6,809 nt of DNA, taken from contig JARFQK010000162.1 of assembly GCA_029287815.1 (NCBI GenBank), positions 1 to 6,809 of the forward strand. Reading direction: 5' to 3'. Below the pieces are notes generated by a model, which made no database searches, was not told where the DNA came from, and saw nothing but the letters and a program-made list of their open reading frames with translations. This document shows positions 5,588-6,809 of the stretch, in pieces (the stretch's first letter is position 1; every line of letters starts with the position of its first letter). Source of the DNA: Gammaproteobacteria bacterium (GTDB lineage: Bacteria > Pseudomonadota > Gammaproteobacteria > SZUA-229). The position numbers were made by a program, and so were the translations under genes.

Positions 5588-6397
5588 CGGGCTAATCATC
5601 TGCATCGTCTCGAGGCTGCTCTGAGGGACATCGGTCCGCTGGCCGTGGCTGTCAGTGGCGGCGTGGACAGCATGACCCTTGCCGTCGCCGCTCACCGAGT
5701 GCTGGGCAACGACGCACGCATGGTGCACGCGGTCTCGCCCGCAGTGCCGGACGACGCCAGCGTTCGAGTGCGGGACTACGCGAATCGTGAAGGTTGGCGC
5801 CTCGATCTGATCGATGCCCGTGAGTTCGACGACGCGAACTATATCGCGAATCCGCACGATCGCTGTTTCTACTGCAAGAGCAATCTCTACTCGACGATGG
5901 CCGATGCGGTGGACTGTGTTCTGGTATCCGGGACCAACACTGACGATCTAGGCGATTACCGCCCCGGCCTGCGCGCGGCGGCCGCATATGGCGTTCGTCA
6001 CCCCTATGTCGAGGCCGGTTTGAACAAGGAAGCCGTACGGTCCGTCGCACGAGTGCTTGCGCTAAACGACCTTGCCGAGCTGCCGGCATCACCCTGCCTG
6101 TCGAGTCGGGTTGAGACCGGCATCGCAATCGATCCCCGGGTGCTCGAGGCCATTTATCACGCCGAACGACTCGTGCAGCGTGAGTTAACCCCAAGAACCG
6201 CTCGCTGTCGCGTGCGCAGCGAGGCGATTGTGATCGAACTGGATGCCGAGACGATTCGAGCACTCGATCCCTCAAAGGCCGAGGCATTGCGTGATCAAAT
6301 CGGCGATCTCTTATCGGCGGCAGGCGTCGAACATCCGGTGTCCTTTCAGTCCTACCGCATGGGCAGTGCATTTCTGAGGCCGGGCAATGAACGGTGA
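5585..6397 (+). CDS. larE: LarE, ATP-dependent pyridinium-3,5-biscarboxylate mononucleotide sulfurtransferase
   Basis: LarE activates the carboxylates of the LarB product with ATP and replaces them with thiocarboxylates. The 270-residue product is a PP-loop ATPase: SGGVDS at 24-29, then HAVSPAVP (48-55), GTNTDDLGDYRPGLRAAAAYGVRHP (116-140), and the signature PASPCLSSRVETG (167-179). C171 in that signature corresponds to the sulfur-donor cysteine (C176) of Lactobacillus LarE. A CxxC pair (C94 and C97, in DRCFYCKSNLY) is also present; with C171 it gives the three-cysteine set known to hold a [4Fe-4S] cluster in Thermotoga-type LarE, which is not consumed in the reaction. I infer the iron-sulfur type here. 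The start codon and Shine-Dalgarno lie in the terminal repeat of the upstream element, so residues 1-3 come from it. The gene overlaps larB by 11 bases, which suggests translational coupling. Confidence 0.96.
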   Translation: MRANHLHRLEAALRDIGPLAVAVSGGVDSMTLAVAAHRVLGNDARMVHAVSPAVPDDASVRVRDYANREGWRLDLIDAREFDDANYIANPHDRCFYCKSNLYSTMADAVDCVLVSGTNTDDLGDYRPGLRAAAAYGVRHPYVEAGLNKEAVRSVARVLALNDLAELPASPCLSSRVETGIAIDPRVLEAIYHAERLVQRELTPRTARCRVRSEAIVIELDAETIRALDPSKAEALRDQIGDLLSAAGVEHPVSFQSYRMGSAFLRPGNER

Positions 6398-6809
6398 CTG
6401 GGACCTGACCCCCGATACTTCACGCAAACAGCGTCTTGGGTTTGACGAGACGATTTTTTGTGCCAGCAAGACCTCGGATCAGATCAATCGCCTGGTGCAG
6501 GGCGCACTCAAGGCGGAGGAAACGCTTCTGCTGACGCGCCTGGATGAGAAAAAATTCGCTGGCTTATCCAGCGAACTGGCGGATTTCCTGGACTACGACC
6601 CGTTCTCGCACACGGCTATCCTGGGCCGCATCGCGGTTGCCGAGGACCCGCCACGCGTTGCGATTGTCACCGGCGGCAGTTCCGACGTCAGAGTGGCCCG
6701 CGAAGCGGCCCGTACCCTGCAGTATTACCGCATCGGCGTGCGCGAAATCTACGACGTCGGTGTTGCCGGGCTATGGCGCTTGCTCGACCATGTCGACGAG
6801 CTGCGGGAT
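6387..6809 (+). CDS. larB: LarB, pyridinium-3,5-biscarboxylic acid mononucleotide synthase (3' end beyond window)
   Basis: LarB carboxylates and hydrolyses nicotinic acid adenine dinucleotide to pyridinium-3,5-biscarboxylic acid mononucleotide, the first committed step of the pathway. The 141 visible residues start MNGDWDLTPDTSRKQRLGFDE and include the N-terminal block ETIFCASKTSDQINRLV (21-37), LLTRLDEKKF (48-57), YDPFSHTAILG (70-80) and the start of the PurE-like domain, RVAIVTGGSSDVRVAREAA (90-108), followed by EIYDVGVAGLWRLL (120-133). These match LarB from its N-terminus to mid-protein; family members have about 250 residues, so roughly 110 remain outside the window, including the region expected to hold the catalytic cysteine. 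The ATG at 6387 has GAGG seven bases upstream (6376-6379) and overlaps the end of larE by 11 bases, giving operon order larC-larE-larB. Confidence 0.95.
   Translation, partial: MNGDWDLTPDTSRKQRLGFDETIFCASKTSDQINRLVQGALKAEETLLLTRLDEKKFAGLSSELADFLDYDPFSHTAILGRIAVAEDPPRVAIVTGGSSDVRVAREAARTLQYYRIGVREIYDVGVAGLWRLLDHVDELRD

Larger units (their letters stand above)
5296..5592 (+). mobile_element. 297-bp MITE-like element between larC and larE
   Basis: The two ends form a terminal inverted repeat: 5287-5311 pairs with 5577-5601 at 23 of 25 positions, the core being GCC[A/C]GCATTT[C/T]TCACC. If the element begins at GCC it is flanked on both sides by TA (5294-5295 and 5593-5594), compatible with a TA target duplication. 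A few flanking bases also match in inverted orientation, so the exact edge is uncertain. The left 120 bases are homologous to the opposite-orientation copy at 1-140, including a 24-base perfect match at 5391-5414. No transposase is encoded, so it is non-autonomous or decayed. A separate 76-bp inverted repeat lies inside. The element carries the last base of the larC stop codon on its left, and the larE Shine-Dalgarno, ATG and first codons on its right. The parent family is not assigned. Confidence 0.75.

Noticed and set aside
5652..6371. 239-codon minus-strand frame antisense to larE
   Set aside because: It is arginine-rich, low in recognisable structure and complementary to well-conserved LarE motifs, so it is a shadow.

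Overview
The window is 6.8 kb of moderately GC-rich, gene-dense bacterial chromosome. An E. coli-like RimK, an NnrU-family membrane protein, a DUF2892 protein and dispersed GTAGGGTGCGC-type palindromes all point to a proteobacterium, most likely a gammaproteobacterium. That is inference from gene types; the sequence does not give a genus. I see no rRNA, tRNA or CRISPR array.

Layout: (1) Positions 1-140 hold the end of a mobile-element-like repeat cut by the window edge. (2) A 63-residue DUF2892 membrane protein (+) converges, with a 7-base gap, on a minus-strand pair: a retropepsin-like/'Zn protease' family protein followed by rimK, the ribosomal protein S6 glutamate ligase. (3) An NnrU-family multi-pass membrane protein (+) diverges from that pair and converges on a minus-strand lipoprotein of the endonuclease/exonuclease/phosphatase fold; a solo palindromic repeat lies between their 3' ends. 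(4) About 450 bases follow with no confident gene, only one plausible 35-codon minus-strand ORF. (5) From 4073 to the window end runs a plus-strand operon for the nickel-pincer nucleotide (NPN) cofactor: larC (nickel insertion), larE (sulfur insertion) and larB (carboxylation, cut by the window end). Together these convert nicotinic acid adenine dinucleotide into the Ni-containing cofactor of LarA-type racemases and epimerases. No larA is visible here.

The most interesting structure is a 297-bp element with terminal inverted repeats lying exactly between larC and larE. The larC stop codon straddles its left boundary, and the larE Shine-Dalgarno and ATG both lie in its right terminal repeat. 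About 120 bp of its left half is homologous to the repeat at 1-140 in the opposite orientation, which shows a dispersed family. Nested in it is a second repeat, a pair of 24-base inverted arms, whose arm sequence recurs alone at 2574-2600. So a mobile-element remnant appears to have become the junction, including the translation signals, of a cofactor operon.
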